Source of the DNA: Lentzea kentuckyensis
Lineage (GTDB): Bacteria > Actinomycetota > Actinomycetes > Mycobacteriales > Pseudonocardiaceae
Length of the DNA stretch: 34,453 nucleotides
Direction of reading: 5' to 3'
Assembly: GCF_002150765.1 (NCBI RefSeq)
Contig: NZ_MUYM01000089.1
Coordinates: forward strand, 1-34,453
The notes under the pieces were generated by a model. That model did no database searches. It saw only the letters and a program-made list of their open reading frames with translations, and was not told the origin of the DNA. Of this stretch, positions 9,096 through 17,405 are shown in pieces. The stretch's first letter is position 1. Each line of letters opens with the position of its first letter. Made by a program: the position numbers and the translations under genes.

Positions 9096-12000
9096 GTGAG
9101 CACTGACCTGACCACGGGCCAGCGCAAGATCGCCGCCGCGCAACGACCAGAAAGCGCGGCGTTCTGGAACGCACTGCTCGCTGACGCACCCGTCAGCTCG
9201 TTCCCAGAGGACACCGTCACCACCACCCGACTCGACGACGCGCTGACCGCCCGTCTCGACGCGGTCAGCCGCGGCCAGGACGCGGCGCTGCAGGCCGTGC
9301 TGGTCGCGGGCACGATGGCGTTGCTGCGCGAGTACACGTCGTCGGCCGACGTCCTCGTGGGCATCAAAGCTGACGCGGACGTGCTGGCCGACGTACTTCC
9401 GTTGCGCCACAACATCTCCGACGGCGAGACGTTCCGCACGCTGCTCAACGAGGTGCGCATGCGCATCACGGAGGCCTCGGCGCACCAGGACTTCCCCGTC
9501 GAGCTCGTCGGTGAGGCCGACGTCGTCGTGGCACTCGGCGCGACGGCCGCCGGCGCGACCCTGCACTTCCGCCGCGACAACGGCCTCGTGCTCGACGCAC
9601 CCGGCCGGATCGGGGAACAGTTGCAGAGGCTGCTCACCGTCGCGCTCGCCGACCCCGACGCGGAGCTGGTCTCGCTCGACCTGCTCGGCGACGCCGACCG
9701 TGAGCTGATCGCGCGCACGAACGACACCGCCGCCGAGTTCCCGCGTGACGTCACGCTGCCGGAGCTGTTCGCCAGGACGGTCGCCGCCACGCCGCACGCC
9801 GCGGCGATCGCGGGCGGACTCACGTTCCTGGAGCTGGACCACGCCGCCGACCGGCTCGCCCGCACCCTGCGCGACCACGGCGTCGGCCGCGACGTCGTGG
9901 TCGCCGTGTCGGTGGAACGCTCCCCCGAGATGCTGATCGCGATCATCGCGGTGCTCAAGGCAGGCGGCGCATATCTGCCGCTCGACCCGGCCCTGCCGGA
10001 GGCACGGCTGCAGTACGTCCTGGAGGACAGCAAGGCGGCGCTGGTGCTCACCAGACCGGCCATCGCGGTGAAGCTGCCGGACAGCGTCACCACGTTCGAC
10101 CTCACCGGGGTCGCCGAGCCGGGCGAGGTCGTCGCGCCGCTGGAGTGCGGTTCGCCGGACGACGCCGCGTATGTCATCTACACCTCCGGCTCGACCGGTC
10201 TGCCGAAGGGCGTCGTGGTCGAGCACCGCAGCGTGGTCAACCGCCTGCACTGGATGCAGCGCGCCTACCCGATCGGGCCCGGCGACGTGATCCTGCAGAA
10301 GACGCCGATCTCGTTCGACGTCTCGGTGTGGGAGCTGTTCTGGTGGTTCATCGACGGTGCGTCGGTGTGCCTGCTGGAGCCGGGTGGCGAACGCGAGCCG
10401 GAGAAGATCGTCACGGCGGTGGAGCGGCACGGCGTGACCGTGATGCACTTCGTGCCCACGATGCTCGGCGCGTTCCTCGACTACCTCGACGACGGCGCAC
10501 GGCTCACCTCGCTCAAGCGCGTCTTCGCCTCCGGTGAAGCCCTGGGCACGCACCACGTCCGGCGGTTCCACGAACTGCTCCCGGCACAGCTGGTGAACCT
10601 CTACGGTCCCACCGAAGCCACCGTCGACGTGAGCCACCACGTGACCGACCCGGCACAGGACGTCGTGCCGATCGGCCTGCCCATCGACAACACCGGCCTG
10701 CACGTGCTGGACGAGCACCTCAGGGAACGCCCGGTCGGCATCCCCGGCGAGCTGTACATCACCGGCGTCGGCGTCGCCCGCGGCTACCTGCACCGCGCCG
10801 AGCTCACGGCACAGCGGTTCGTCACGGTGCGCGGCGAACGCGCCTACCGCACCGGCGATCTGGTCCGCCGGATGCCCGACGGCGGGCTGGAGTACCTGGG
10901 CCGCAACGACTTCCAGGTCAAGGTCCGCGGCTTCCGGATCGAGCTCGGTGAGATCGAGCAGCGGCTGCGCGAGGCAACGGGCGTGACCGACTCCGCGGTG
11001 ATCGTCCGCACCACCCAGGACGGTCAGGCGCACCTGCACGGCTACGTCGTCTCCGCGTCCGCCTCCGAGGACGAGCTGCGCGCGTCGCTCGTGCAGAGCC
11101 TGCCGGAGTACATGGTGCCGGAGCGGATCGTCGTGCTGGAGAAGTTCCCCTTCTCCCCCAACGGCAAGCTCGACCGCGACGCGCTGCCGGAGCCGGCCGC
11201 CGCGGCGAGCGCGAAGGTCGCACCGCGCACCGACGACGAGAGGGTGCTCGCGGAGATCTTCGCGGACGTGCTCGGGCTCGACGAGATCGGCGTCACCGAC
11301 AGCTTCTTCGCGCAGGGCGGCAACTCGATCCACTTCGTGTCCGTGCTCGCGCGAGCCCGCAAGCACGGCTTCGACTTCACGTTCCAGCAGCTGTTCTCGC
11401 ACCCGACCGTCGAGGCGCTCGTCGCGCACGCGAGGGAGGCTGCCGACGGTGACGTGGCGCCGACCGAGTTCGGGCCGTTCGAGCTGATCTCGGCGCAGGA
11501 CCGGGCGAAGCTGCCTGCGGGGGTCGAGGACGCCTACCCGATGTCGATGCTGCAGTCCGGGCTGATCTACCAGTCGGAGATCATGCGCGGCAACACCAGC
11601 TACCACGACATCATCAGCTACCTGATCCAGAGCAGCATCGACACCGCGGTGTTCGAGCAGGCGGTGCGGATCCTGGTGGAGCAGAACCCGATCTTCCGCA
11701 CCAGCTACCACCTGACCGGGTTCTCCGACTACCTCCAGCTCGTGCACTCCGATGTGGACGAGCTGCCGCTCGTGATCGAGGACGTGCGCGGGGTCGAGGA
11801 CCAGGAGGCCTGGTACGCCGAGTGGTTCGCCACCGAGCAGAACCGGCCGTTCGAGTGGGAGAAGCCCGGCCTGGTCCGGCTGCACATCCACGTGCTGTCC
11901 GACTCGCACTACCGCTACAGCTACAGCCAGCATAACTCGATGCTCGACGGCTGGAGCATCAACCAGGCGCACACCCGTCTGTTCGAGATCTACTACTCGT

Positions 12001-14054
12001 TGCTGGAGAAGGGTTCCTACGACGGCAAGGCCGTCACGAACCACCTCCGCAACTTCATCGGGCTCGAGCGGTACTCCGTCAACTCCCCGGCGCACCACGA
12101 GTTCTGGCAGCGCGAGCTCGCCGACCGGCCGAACACGGTGATCCCGCGCGTGCGGCCGCTCGACCCGGCCAAGGAGCTCGACGTCATCTTCGAGGACATC
12201 CCGCTGCCGGACGGACTGTCCGACCGGATCATCGCGCTCGCCGGTGACCTCGGCGTGCCGGTGAAGAGCGTCCTGATGGCCTCGCACATCAAGCTGCACG
12301 AGCTGCTGTGCGGCGATCCGGACGTGCTCACCGGCTACGAGCACGCCGGTCGTCCCGAGCTGCCCGACGCCGACCGCGCGATGGGCGTGTTCCTGAACAG
12401 CATGCCGTTCCGCGTCAAGGTCGCACCGGGTTCGTGGGCCGACCTGATCAGGCAGACCTACCAGGCAGAGGCGGGCGTGCTGCCCTACCGGCGCTATCCG
12501 ATGGCGAAGGTCAAGCAGGACTTCAAGACCACCGATCCGCTCTTCGAGACGGTCTTCAACTTCACCCACTTCTACTCGTTGAAGGAGCTCAAGAAGCTGC
12601 CGGAGTTCGCGCTGCTCGACGTGCGGGCCGCTGCGATCACCGAGTTCCCGCTGCGCACCGAGTACTCCCGGCACTTCTTCACCGACGAGGTGGAGCTGAG
12701 CCTGCACTACCACACCGCGGCGTTCGACCGGGACCACATCCTGCGCATGGGCGGCTACCTCGTCGCGATCCTGCAGGCGATGGTGGGCACGCCGGACACC
12801 GGCCACCACACGGCCTCGCTGCTCGCACCGCAGGAGCAGGAGCTGCTCGCCGGGTTCACCGCCGCGCACCCGGAGCGCGCGGTCGTCGTGGACGCGCACG
12901 GCAACCTCGCCCCCGTCGGCACGCCGGGCTCCCTGCCGGACGGCCGCCGGGCGCGCTGGCTGCCGGACGGAACGCTGGAGCTGGTCACCGACACCGTTGT
13001 GGTGACCGAGGAAGCCCCTGCCGCCGCCGCGCCGGTGACGGCGTCGGGTGCCGCGCTGGAGAAGGTGCTGGCGGTGTGGGCTGACGTGCTCGACATCGAC
13101 CCGGCGGAGATCGGTCCCGAGGACGACTTCTTCGAGGTCGGCGGCAGCTCGCTCAGCGCCATGCGGGTGCTGCTCGGCCTCGACGGGCTCGTGACGCTGC
13201 GGGACGTGATGCGCTTCTCCCGGCTCGGCGAGCTGGCCGAGGCCGTCGAGAAGGCCTCGGCCTCGGCCTCTCAGGAGGAGGCACAGCCCGACTCGTTGCT
13301 GATCCCGCTGTCCGATGTGGACGAACCGGTCGCGCACCTGGTGTGCGTGCCTTACGCGGGCGGCAACGGAATCCACTTCAAGCCGGTCGGCGACGCGATG
13401 AAGGCGGTGCACCCGCGCATCGCCGTGCACGCGGTCGAACTACCAGGCCACGCGCCCGAGTCCGCTGAGGACGACCTGCGTTCGTTCGACGACACGGCCG
13501 CGTTGATCGTGGCCGAGATCGAGCGCACGCTCACCGGACCGGTGATGATCTGGGGCCACTGCGTGGGGTCGGCGCTGGCGATCGAAGTGTCGCGCCTGCT
13601 CGGTGAGCGCGGCCGGGCGGTCGAGCACCTGTTCCTCGCGGCGAAGCTGCTGTACCCGGCGGAGGAGATCCGCGACACGCTGGCCAACGCGGAGAACCTG
13701 ACGTTCGGCGACATCCGCGACTGGCTCGCCGAGTGGACCGGGTCGACCGCGTTCGACGTGCTCGGTGACGGCTACGAGGCCCTGCTCACCCGCATCTTCC
13801 GGCACGACTCGTTGTGCGCCAACGGGTTCCTGCTGAAGTCGCGGGAGGCGGGCACCGTGGTCGCCGACGTGCCGACGACCGTCGTGATGTCCGACGACGA
13901 CCCGGTGACCGGCGGCTTCGAGACGGCGTTCGCCGACTGGGGCGTGCTGGTGCGGTCGCCGGAGCTGCACGTCGTGGCCGGCGGCGGCCACTACTTCACC
14001 CGCACCCGACCGGCGGAGATCGCCACGCTGGTAGCCGAAAGGATCTCCGGATGA
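9096..14054 (+). CDS. NRPS-3: half C, A (Ser), T, C*, (A scar), T, TE
   Basis: This 1652-aa terminal NRPS starts at GTG 9096, after GAGGAGA at 9081-9087. Residues 1 to about 210 match only the C-terminal lobe of a condensation domain (FWNALL, LRHNISDG, HQDFPVEL) and lack the catalytic lobe. The A domain (about 220-700; YTSGSTG at 362, FDVSVWE at 407) reads D-V-W-H-F-S-L-V-D-K, the serine code. The first T has GGNSI, Ser744. The second C domain (about 800-1245) has HNSMLDG at 946-952, Asn947 replacing the catalytic His. Residues 1264-1296 look like fused A-domain core pieces (VGTPGSL, RARWLPDGTLEL), a scar of a lost A domain. The second T has GGSSL, Ser1352. The C-terminal TE has GHCVGS with Cys1489 as nucleophile, and His1632. 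The TE presumably releases the product, possibly by cyclisation. Confidence 0.93.
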   Translation: MSTDLTTGQRKIAAAQRPESAAFWNALLADAPVSSFPEDTVTTTRLDDALTARLDAVSRGQDAALQAVLVAGTMALLREYTSSADVLVGIKADADVLADVLPLRHNISDGETFRTLLNEVRMRITEASAHQDFPVELVGEADVVVALGATAAGATLHFRRDNGLVLDAPGRIGEQLQRLLTVALADPDAELVSLDLLGDADRELIARTNDTAAEFPRDVTLPELFARTVAATPHAAAIAGGLTFLELDHAADRLARTLRDHGVGRDVVVAVSVERSPEMLIAIIAVLKAGGAYLPLDPALPEARLQYVLEDSKAALVLTRPAIAVKLPDSVTTFDLTGVAEPGEVVAPLECGSPDDAAYVIYTSGSTGLPKGVVVEHRSVVNRLHWMQRAYPIGPGDVILQKTPISFDVSVWELFWWFIDGASVCLLEPGGEREPEKIVTAVERHGVTVMHFVPTMLGAFLDYLDDGARLTSLKRVFASGEALGTHHVRRFHELLPAQLVNLYGPTEATVDVSHHVTDPAQDVVPIGLPIDNTGLHVLDEHLRERPVGIPGELYITGVGVARGYLHRAELTAQRFVTVRGERAYRTGDLVRRMPDGGLEYLGRNDFQVKVRGFRIELGEIEQRLREATGVTDSAVIVRTTQDGQAHLHGYVVSASASEDELRASLVQSLPEYMVPERIVVLEKFPFSPNGKLDRDALPEPAAAASAKVAPRTDDERVLAEIFADVLGLDEIGVTDSFFAQGGNSIHFVSVLARARKHGFDFTFQQLFSHPTVEALVAHAREAADGDVAPTEFGPFELISAQDRAKLPAGVEDAYPMSMLQSGLIYQSEIMRGNTSYHDIISYLIQSSIDTAVFEQAVRILVEQNPIFRTSYHLTGFSDYLQLVHSDVDELPLVIEDVRGVEDQEAWYAEWFATEQNRPFEWEKPGLVRLHIHVLSDSHYRYSYSQHNSMLDGWSINQAHTRLFEIYYSLLEKGSYDGKAVTNHLRNFIGLERYSVNSPAHHEFWQRELADRPNTVIPRVRPLDPAKELDVIFEDIPLPDGLSDRIIALAGDLGVPVKSVLMASHIKLHELLCGDPDVLTGYEHAGRPELPDADRAMGVFLNSMPFRVKVAPGSWADLIRQTYQAEAGVLPYRRYPMAKVKQDFKTTDPLFETVFNFTHFYSLKELKKLPEFALLDVRAAAITEFPLRTEYSRHFFTDEVELSLHYHTAAFDRDHILRMGGYLVAILQAMVGTPDTGHHTASLLAPQEQELLAGFTAAHPERAVVVDAHGNLAPVGTPGSLPDGRRARWLPDGTLELVTDTVVVTEEAPAAAAPVTASGAALEKVLAVWADVLDIDPAEIGPEDDFFEVGGSSLSAMRVLLGLDGLVTLRDVMRFSRLGELAEAVEKASASASQEEAQPDSLLIPLSDVDEPVAHLVCVPYAGGNGIHFKPVGDAMKAVHPRIAVHAVELPGHAPESAEDDLRSFDDTAALIVAEIERTLTGPVMIWGHCVGSALAIEVSRLLGERGRAVEHLFLAAKLLYPAEEIRDTLANAENLTFGDIRDWLAEWTGSTAFDVLGDGYEALLTRIFRHDSLCANGFLLKSREAGTVVADVPTTVVMSDDDPVTGGFETAFADWGVLVRSPELHVVAGGGHYFTRTRPAEIATLVAERISG

Positions 14055-15301
14055 CCGCACCACTGCACAGGTTCCTCGGCCCGGTCGCGGGGTCGCGGAG
14101 CGCGGTGACGATGCTCGCGATCGGATTGATCGACGCCACCGGCACCGGCCTCTACCTGGCCGGGTCGGCGGTGTTCTTCACCATCGCGATCGGCCTGTCC
14201 GCGACCCAGGTCGGCATCGGCCTGTCGATCGCCGGTCTGCTCGGCCTCGTCGCGCAGCCGGTGATCGGCTGGCTGGCCGACCGGTGGGGTGCCAAGCAGG
14301 TGCTCATCGCACTGCACGTGTGGCGGGCGCTGAGCTTCGCGCTGTTCGTGATCACCGACGACTACCCGACGTTCGTCGTGGTCACCGCGATGATCGGCAT
14401 CGGCCAGCAGGCGCTGTCGCCGGTGTACCAGGCTCTCGTCGAGCAGGTCGTCGGCGAGGACCTCCGGGTGCCGCTGATGGCACGCAGCCGAGCGGTCTAC
14501 AACATGGGCTTCTCGCTCGGCGGCCTGCTCGCGATCATCGCGATCTCAGCGGGCACGCGGGTCGCGTTCGACGTGCTCGTGCTGGCCAACGCGGCGTGCT
14601 GCCTCGTGGCCGCGCTGCTGCTCGCTCGGGTGGCGCTGGTCGGCGCCGCCAGGTCGGCCCGCAAGCCACCGCTGCGGCTGAAGTCGCTCGCCGACGTCAG
14701 GTACGTCGTCGTCGCGCTGGTGAACGGTGTGCTGAGCCTGCACATCTCGTTGCTCAGCGTCGGTGTGCCGTTGTGGGTCGCGTTGCACACCAAGGCTCCC
14801 GAGGCACTGGTCGGCGCGCTGCTCGTGGTCAACACGGTGCTGGCGGTGCTGCTGCAGGTGTGGGCGTCCAAGGGCGCGGAGAACGTGGCCGGCAGCGTGG
14901 TCGCGATGCGCAAGGGCGGTGCGGCACTGGTGGCGTGTGCGGCGGTGTTCGCGCTCGCCGGCCAGTTCCAGTCGGTACCGCTGGTGATCGCACTGCTGGT
15001 GCTCGGCGTCGTCGCGCTCACCGCGGGCGAGCTCTTCCAGTCCGCCGGCGGCTGGGGCCTGTCGTACGCCCTGGCGCCCGAGGGCAACCGCTCGGAGTAC
15101 CTGGCGACGTTCAACCTGGGCATGAGCGCGCAGTTCGTGCTCGGGCCGACGATCGTCACGGTCGGGGTGATCGAGCGGGGCCTCACCGGCTGGCTCGTGC
15201 TCGCCGGTGTGTTCGCACTGGCGACGGTGGTGGTCGGCCCGCTGGCGAAGTGGGCCGAGCACCGTCAGGCGCTCACCCTCGACCGGGTGGCGAGCGCTTG
15301 A
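14051..15301 (+). CDS. MFS exporter
   Basis: This 416-aa major facilitator superfamily protein has about 12 hydrophobic helices and the loop 2-3 motif GWLADRWGAKQ. The start ATG at 14051 overlaps the NRPS-3 stop (ATGA), with AAAGGA at 14038-14043; a longer open frame upstream lies inside NRPS-3 and is rejected. As the last gene of the biosynthetic operon it most likely exports the finished peptide and may give self-resistance. Its 3' end overlaps the end of the convergent nitrilase gene by 37 bases. The family is clear; substrate and coupling ion are inference. Confidence 0.9.
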   Translation: MTAPLHRFLGPVAGSRSAVTMLAIGLIDATGTGLYLAGSAVFFTIAIGLSATQVGIGLSIAGLLGLVAQPVIGWLADRWGAKQVLIALHVWRALSFALFVITDDYPTFVVVTAMIGIGQQALSPVYQALVEQVVGEDLRVPLMARSRAVYNMGFSLGGLLAIIAISAGTRVAFDVLVLANAACCLVAALLLARVALVGAARSARKPPLRLKSLADVRYVVVALVNGVLSLHISLLSVGVPLWVALHTKAPEALVGALLVVNTVLAVLLQVWASKGAENVAGSVVAMRKGGAALVACAAVFALAGQFQSVPLVIALLVLGVVALTAGELFQSAGGWGLSYALAPEGNRSEYLATFNLGMSAQFVLGPTIVTVGVIERGLTGWLVLAGVFALATVVVGPLAKWAEHRQALTLDRVASA

Positions 15302-16104
15302 GGATCCGGTGTGCGCAGGTCGTCCAGCAACGGCTCGGCCGCGCGCACCCGCTGCAGGCGGGCCGGGTCGAGATCGGCGGTCACCACCGTCGTCTCGTCC
15401 GGCCCCGCCTGCGCGACGATCCGGCCGTCCGGGCCCCAGATCGCACTGCCACCGCAGGCGTTCCAGCCGCCGGTGCTGCCGACGTGGTTGGCCAGCAACA
15501 CGTACGCGGTGTTGTCGAGCGCACGGGCGGGCAGCCACGTCCGCGACTCGTGGAAACCGTTGCCCACGCTGAACAACGCGCTCACGAGGTACGCGTGCGC
15601 ACCGTCGTTCGCGGCGGCGCGGGCGTGCTCGGGGAAACCGCAGTCGTAGCAGATGCCCAGGCCAAGCTGCCAGCCGTCGACCTCGATGGTGCAGCCCCGC
15701 GCGCCCGGCGTGAACAGCTTGCGCTCGCTGCCGAACAGGAACTGCTTGTCGTAGCGGGCGATCACATCACCCCGCGGGCCGAACACGAGCGACGAGATGA
15801 ACAACTCGCCGTCCTGGTGCGTCGCCGCACCGACGATCGCGACGGTGCCGGTCTCCCTGGCCGCGTCCGCGATCGGCGCGAGCCGGTCGTCGGTGGCGTG
15901 CACCGCGTACCGCGCCGGGTCGGAACCGACCAGGTCCGGCTCGTAGCCGCTGAGGAACTTCTCCGGCAGCACGACGACACGGGCGTTCGCCTGCCGCACC
16001 AGACCGGCGACGGTGGCCGCGTTCGCGTCGATGTCTCCCGCCACCGGGCAGGCCTGTGCCGCGGCGACCCGCAGGCCCGTGGTCGGAGTCGAGGTTGGGA
16101 TCAC
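15265..16104 (-). CDS. Nitrilase-superfamily amidohydrolase
   Basis: This protein of about 279 aa belongs to the carbon-nitrogen hydrolase family, which hydrolyses amides or nitriles or condenses acyl and amine. The triad is visible as Glu48 (VVLPEKF), Lys120 (RYDKQF) and Cys152 (GICYDCGFPE). I chose GTG at 16104. Starting at 16167 would run into the divergent ATP-grasp gene at 16161 and add an atypical arginine/proline-rich stretch. No strong ribosome binding site is visible, so the start is uncertain by some residues. It faces the NRPS operon tail to tail and shares a short divergent intergenic region with ATP-grasp 2. A plausible job is removing an aminoacyl cap or a side-chain amide from the peptide. 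A housekeeping omega-amidase role cannot be excluded. Confidence 0.88.
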   Translation of the reverse strand: MIPTSTPTTGLRVAAAQACPVAGDIDANAATVAGLVRQANARVVVLPEKFLSGYEPDLVGSDPARYAVHATDDRLAPIADAARETGTVAIVGAATHQDGELFISSLVFGPRGDVIARYDKQFLFGSERKLFTPGARGCTIEVDGWQLGLGICYDCGFPEHARAAANDGAHAYLVSALFSVGNGFHESRTWLPARALDNTAYVLLANHVGSTGGWNACGGSAIWGPDGRIVAQAGPDETTVVTADLDPARLQRVRAAEPLLDDLRTPDPQALATRSRVSA

Positions 16105-16160
16105 GCCGCCAAATCTAACGGGCCGGGTGCACCGGTCCAGAGCTACGGGAGGAAGAGCAC
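16105..16160. promoter_or_regulatory. Divergent promoter region, nitrilase / ATP-grasp 2
   Basis: These 56 bases are the only space between the two divergent genes, so both promoters must lie here or inside the coding regions. GGGAGGA at 16147-16153 is the ribosome binding site of the ATP-grasp gene. An A/T-richer patch (AAATCTAA, 16111-16118) is the best -10-like candidate. One regulator could control both genes together. Confidence 0.35.
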
Positions 16161-17336
16161 ATGGCACGGGTGGTTGTCGTAGGCAGCGGCGGTCCGGCGT
16201 ATCGCGAGTACTCGTTCGCGACGCTGGCCGAGCGGTACGAGGTGGCCGCGGTGCTGTTCGACGCGCCGTCCTGGCAGCAGCCGTACCTGACGGACCACCG
16301 CGTGGTGTCGTCGGCGGGCGAGGTGCTGGAGGCGGTCAGGTCGCTGGGCGGCGACGGCGTGTTCACCTGGGACGAGACGATGCTCGAGACCACGGCCGCG
16401 GTGGCGGCGGAGCTCGGCCTGCCGCACATGACCCCGCAGGCGGCGCGCAACTGCCGGGACAAGCACGCCACCCGCAGCGCGCTCGGCTCGGTCCGGTTCG
16501 CGCTGGCCACCGACGAGGAGACCGCGGTGGCGGCGGCCTCCTCGCTCGGCTGGCCGGTCGTGGTGAAGCCGCGCGCGCTGGCTGGTTCGCTCGGTGTCCG
16601 CCTCGCCCACGACGCCGACGAGGTCAGGGACGCGTTCCGGCTCGCGGCCGCGTCGGAGTTCGCCGGTCTGCCCAGCGGACTCGGCGTCCTCGTCGAGGAG
16701 TACCTGGACGGCGACGAGATCAGCGTCGACAGCGTGGTGTTCGACGGCGTTGTCGAGGTGGTGCACGTGGCCCGCAAGCGGCTCGGCTTCGGCGAGCACT
16801 TCGAGGAGGTCGGGCACCTCATCGCGCCGTGGGCGCACGAGCCGTGGGCCGCCGAGGTGCGCGCACTGATGGAGCAAGCGCATGCGGCACTTGGGGTTTC
16901 GATCGGGGTCACCCACGCCGAGGTGCGGCTCACCTCGCGCGGGCCGCGTCTGGTGGAGCTGAACGGGCGGCTCGGTGGCGACCTGATCCCGTTCGTCGGC
17001 AGGCTGGCCACCGGCGTGGACCTGGTGCTGGCGGCGGCGGAACTGTCGCTGGGCCGCAAGCCGGCCGTGACCGTCGGCCCGCACCGGGCGGCGGAGATCC
17101 GGTTCCTCTACCCGCCACACGACGGCGAGCTGGTGCGGCTGGACGTGTCCGGCGCGCGGCCGGTGCCCGGCGTGAAGCACGTCGTCGAGCTGAACGTGGT
17201 CGGCGCCAAGCTGCGGCTGCCACCGCACGGTCTGGCCCGCCGGTTCGCCGCCGTGGTCGCGGCCGGCGAGACCGAGGAGGCCTGCCGGGTGGCGCTGGAC
17301 GCGGCCGAGCAGGCCGTGGTGGCCGAGGTCGTCTGA
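16161..17336 (+). CDS. ATP-grasp ligase 2 (biotin carboxylase-like fold)
   Basis: This 391-aa ATP-grasp enzyme has an N-terminal nucleotide-fold start (VVVVGSGGPAYR), the DKHATR segment typical of carbamoyl-phosphate-synthase-like ATP-grasps, Lys136 in VVVKPRALAGS, and the metal-binding ELNGRLGGD (Glu266, Asn268). It resembles L-amino acid ligases and tabtoxin/bacilysin-type carboxylate-amine ligases. The start is ATG 16161 with GGAGGA at 16148-16153. It is transcribed away from the nitrilase and towards the SARP gene, with a hairpin after it. It may attach an amino acid to the NRPS product or to a free amine, the reaction opposite to that expected of the nitrilase. The order and substrates are unknown. 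Confidence 0.87.
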   Translation: MARVVVVGSGGPAYREYSFATLAERYEVAAVLFDAPSWQQPYLTDHRVVSSAGEVLEAVRSLGGDGVFTWDETMLETTAAVAAELGLPHMTPQAARNCRDKHATRSALGSVRFALATDEETAVAAASSLGWPVVVKPRALAGSLGVRLAHDADEVRDAFRLAAASEFAGLPSGLGVLVEEYLDGDEISVDSVVFDGVVEVVHVARKRLGFGEHFEEVGHLIAPWAHEPWAAEVRALMEQAHAALGVSIGVTHAEVRLTSRGPRLVELNGRLGGDLIPFVGRLATGVDLVLAAAELSLGRKPAVTVGPHRAAEIRFLYPPHDGELVRLDVSGARPVPGVKHVVELNVVGAKLRLPPHGLARRFAAVVAAGETEEACRVALDAAEQAVVAEVV

Positions 17337-17339
17337 GCC

Positions 17340-17366
17340 GGTGGGGGCCGGTGATCTGCCCCCACC
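17340..17366. terminator. Bidirectional hairpin between convergent genes
   Basis: GGTGGGGGC (17340-17348) and GCCCCCACC (17358-17366) form a perfect 9-bp GC stem with a 9-base loop, just after the ATP-grasp 2 stop and before the end of the convergent SARP gene. There is no T-tract, as is common for actinobacterial terminators. It can serve both strands. Confidence 0.7.
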
Positions 17367-17405
17367 TCAGCTCACCTGATCGACAGCGGCCACATGTCGG
17401 TCCAG

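Noticed and set aside
9024..13430. 1468-codon open frame on the minus strand opposite NRPS-3
   Set aside because: Same composition artefact; no domain, no ribosome binding site, and the plus strand carries clear A, C and T motifs.
14284..16182. 632-codon plus-strand frame spanning exporter and nitrilase
   Set aside because: It reads out of frame through the MFS gene and antisense to the nitrilase; the protein is Arg/Ala-rich without any recognisable motif.
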